This document shows, piece after piece, positions 4,901 to 5,967 of a DNA stretch of 5,967 bases. Positions within the stretch are counted from its first letter, which is position 1; the number at the start of each line of letters is the position of its first letter. Source of the DNA: Deltaproteobacteria bacterium (GTDB lineage Bacteria; Desulfobacterota; JAFDIG01). The stretch is taken from assembly GCA_019308145.1 (NCBI GenBank), contig JAFDIG010000139.1, forward strand, positions 1-5,967, given 5' to 3'. Under the pieces are notes generated by a model that saw nothing but the letters and a program-made list of their open reading frames with translations, did no database searches and was not told the DNA's origin. Position numbers and translations under genes: made by a program.

Positions 4901-5967
4901 AACCTATCCCAATCTTTAAAATTAAACCTGCTTGGTAAACAATAAAGGTTATTACATATGCAAGAGCTGTTAGTCCGAATAGTTGTGCTAATGCCCATTT
5001 CCAAGAGCCTGTCTCCTTTTTTGTTACCGCTATTGTTACCATGCATGGAGCGGTTATAAGAGAGAAAAGCATAATGCAAAAACCAATAAGAGGGTTGTAT
5101 TTATCTCGCAATTTTGATCTCAAGCTTTCATCTCTTTTTTCCTCACCTCCTTCTTCACCTACAGCAAAGGTAATAGCCATTTGAGAAACAAAAACTTCTT
5201 TTGCTGCAAATGCTCCTATTAATGCTGTACCTATGCGCCAATCAAAACCAATGGGTTTCAAGATAGGCTCCAAACCATGTCCAATTCTGCCAGCAATAGA
5301 ATAAGAAAGTTCTATTTCATTTTTTTGTTCCCCTGATAGATTCCTAAATTGAGATTCAGGTGGTTTTGGATAACTGGTAAAAAACCATAGAATAATAGAG
5401 ACTGTAAGAATTATTAACCCAGCTTTTTTGAGATATAACCATGCCCTTTCCCACATATGGATTAATATTCCCCTGATAGTGGGAACCCTATATGGAGGCA
5501 GTTCCATTACAAAAGGAGCAGATTCCCCTTCAAAAACTGTGTTTCTTAAAACCCATGCCCCTAAGATAGCAAGTCCAATCCCTATAATATAGATTAGCCA
5601 GAGCATTTCAGTATGTAATCTCTCTGGGAAAAAGGCAGGGATAATTAAGGCATAAATAGGAAGTCTTGCACCACAACTTATCAAGGGGTTAACCATTATA
5701 GTGGTAAATCTATCAGCTTTATTCTCTATTGTTCTGGTAGCCATAATAGCTGGAACATTGCAACCAAAACCAATAAGCATAGGGATAAAACTTTTTCCAT
5801 GAAGTCCTACCTTATGCATTATTCTGTCCATAATAAATGCCGCTCGTGCCATATAGCCAGAGTCTTCTAAAATAGCTATAAAAAAGAAGAGAAAAAATAT
5901 GATCGGCAGAAAGACCAAAACTCCACCAACACCAGCTATAACCCCATCCACAAGAAGCGATTTTAAA
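4899..5967 (-). CDS. feoB: Ferrous iron transporter FeoB, C-terminal membrane part
   Basis: 355 visible residues ending at TAA 4901-4899. The frame is open to the window edge, so the N-terminal G-protein domain (normally about 270 residues) lies outside. A GTG at 5951 is internal and not a start. FeoB takes up Fe2+ across the inner membrane. Visible in order: GVGGVLVFLP, LEDSGYMARAAFIMDRIM, the first Gate motif GCNVPAIMATR (visible residues about 68-78), PLISCGARLPIY (about 94-105), the VMELPPYRVPT loop, the hydrophobic helix around LKKAGLIILTVSIILWF, then the second half GHGLEPILKPIGFDWRIGTA, FAAKEVFVSQ, APCMVTIAVTKKETGSWKWA and a last helix near the C-terminus. The cysteines of GCN, SCGAR and APCM are kept as in functional homologues. 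No frameshift or missing segment is seen. feoA, if present, would lie upstream, outside the window. Confidence 0.97.
   Translation of the reverse strand, partial: LKSLLVDGVIAGVGGVLVFLPIIFFLFFFIAILEDSGYMARAAFIMDRIMHKVGLHGKSFIPMLIGFGCNVPAIMATRTIENKADRFTTIMVNPLISCGARLPIYALIIPAFFPERLHTEMLWLIYIIGIGLAILGAWVLRNTVFEGESAPFVMELPPYRVPTIRGILIHMWERAWLYLKKAGLIILTVSIILWFFTSYPKPPESQFRNLSGEQKNEIELSYSIAGRIGHGLEPILKPIGFDWRIGTALIGAFAAKEVFVSQMAITFAVGEEGGEEKRDESLRSKLRDKYNPLIGFCIMLFSLITAPCMVTIAVTKKETGSWKWALAQLFGLTALAYVITFIVYQAGLILKIGIG

Noticed and set aside
4870..5079. 69-codon minus-strand open frame overlapping the feoB 3' end
   Set aside because: Out of frame with feoB and overlapping the real Cys-rich protein gene; the product resembles nothing I know.

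Overview
The window is an AT-rich bacterial segment. Its proteins are rich in Lys, Ile and Glu, and its single tRNA is about 71% G+C by my count. That contrast suggests a thermophilic or moderately thermophilic bacterium. FeoB with a downstream Cys-rich partner and the rph-rdgB-tRNA-Pro order would fit an anaerobe, possibly of the Desulfobacterota type, but the taxonomic guess is weak.

Layout. At the left edge (1-102, minus strand) is the start of a gene that leaves the window. It has a TTG start, a good Shine-Dalgarno sequence and an unrecognised product. A 374-bp divergent intergenic region follows. It carries a near-consensus sigma-70-type promoter (TTGACA, 17 bp, TATAAG) pointing right and a 15-bp imperfect hairpin just after the predicted transcription start. 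From there a plus-strand operon runs: a stand-alone mannose-6-phosphate-isomerase-type cupin (477-872), a cytoplasmic clan GH-A glycoside hydrolase resembling endo-beta-mannosidases (901-2091), a HAD phosphatase (2110-2964), RNase PH (2961-3695) and the ITP/XTP pyrophosphatase RdgB (3692-4318), ending at tRNA-Pro(UGG) (4295-4372). Gaps are short, and HAD/rph and rph/rdgB overlap by 4 nt (TTGA, ATGA).

The rdgB frame has no stop before the tRNA. Its last seven sense codons and its TAG stop lie inside the tRNA gene. A one-base longer A-run at 4269-4274 would instead end rdgB at a tandem TAA TAA just before the tRNA. RNase P cleavage at the tRNA 5' end would detach the rdgB stop codon, so this junction is one of the most interesting places in the window.

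Between the tRNA and the convergent iron-transport genes (4373-4720) there is no intact gene. I recognise a plus-strand relic with in-frame stops that matches the C-terminal tail of type IIG-like/N6-adenine DNA methyltransferases (EIDD.., ELYGL..KEIEIV), which points to a lost restriction-modification gene next to the tRNA.

The right end (minus strand) holds the C-terminal part of feoB (ferrous iron transporter; its G domain is outside the window). A 55-residue FeoB-associated Cys-rich membrane protein follows, 10 bp downstream of feoB, and then a likely intrinsic terminator. I found no CRISPR array, insertion sequence or clearly new defence system. The novelty is in the rdgB/tRNA overlap, the methyltransferase relic and the mannose-flavoured gene trio placed ahead of rph-rdgB.
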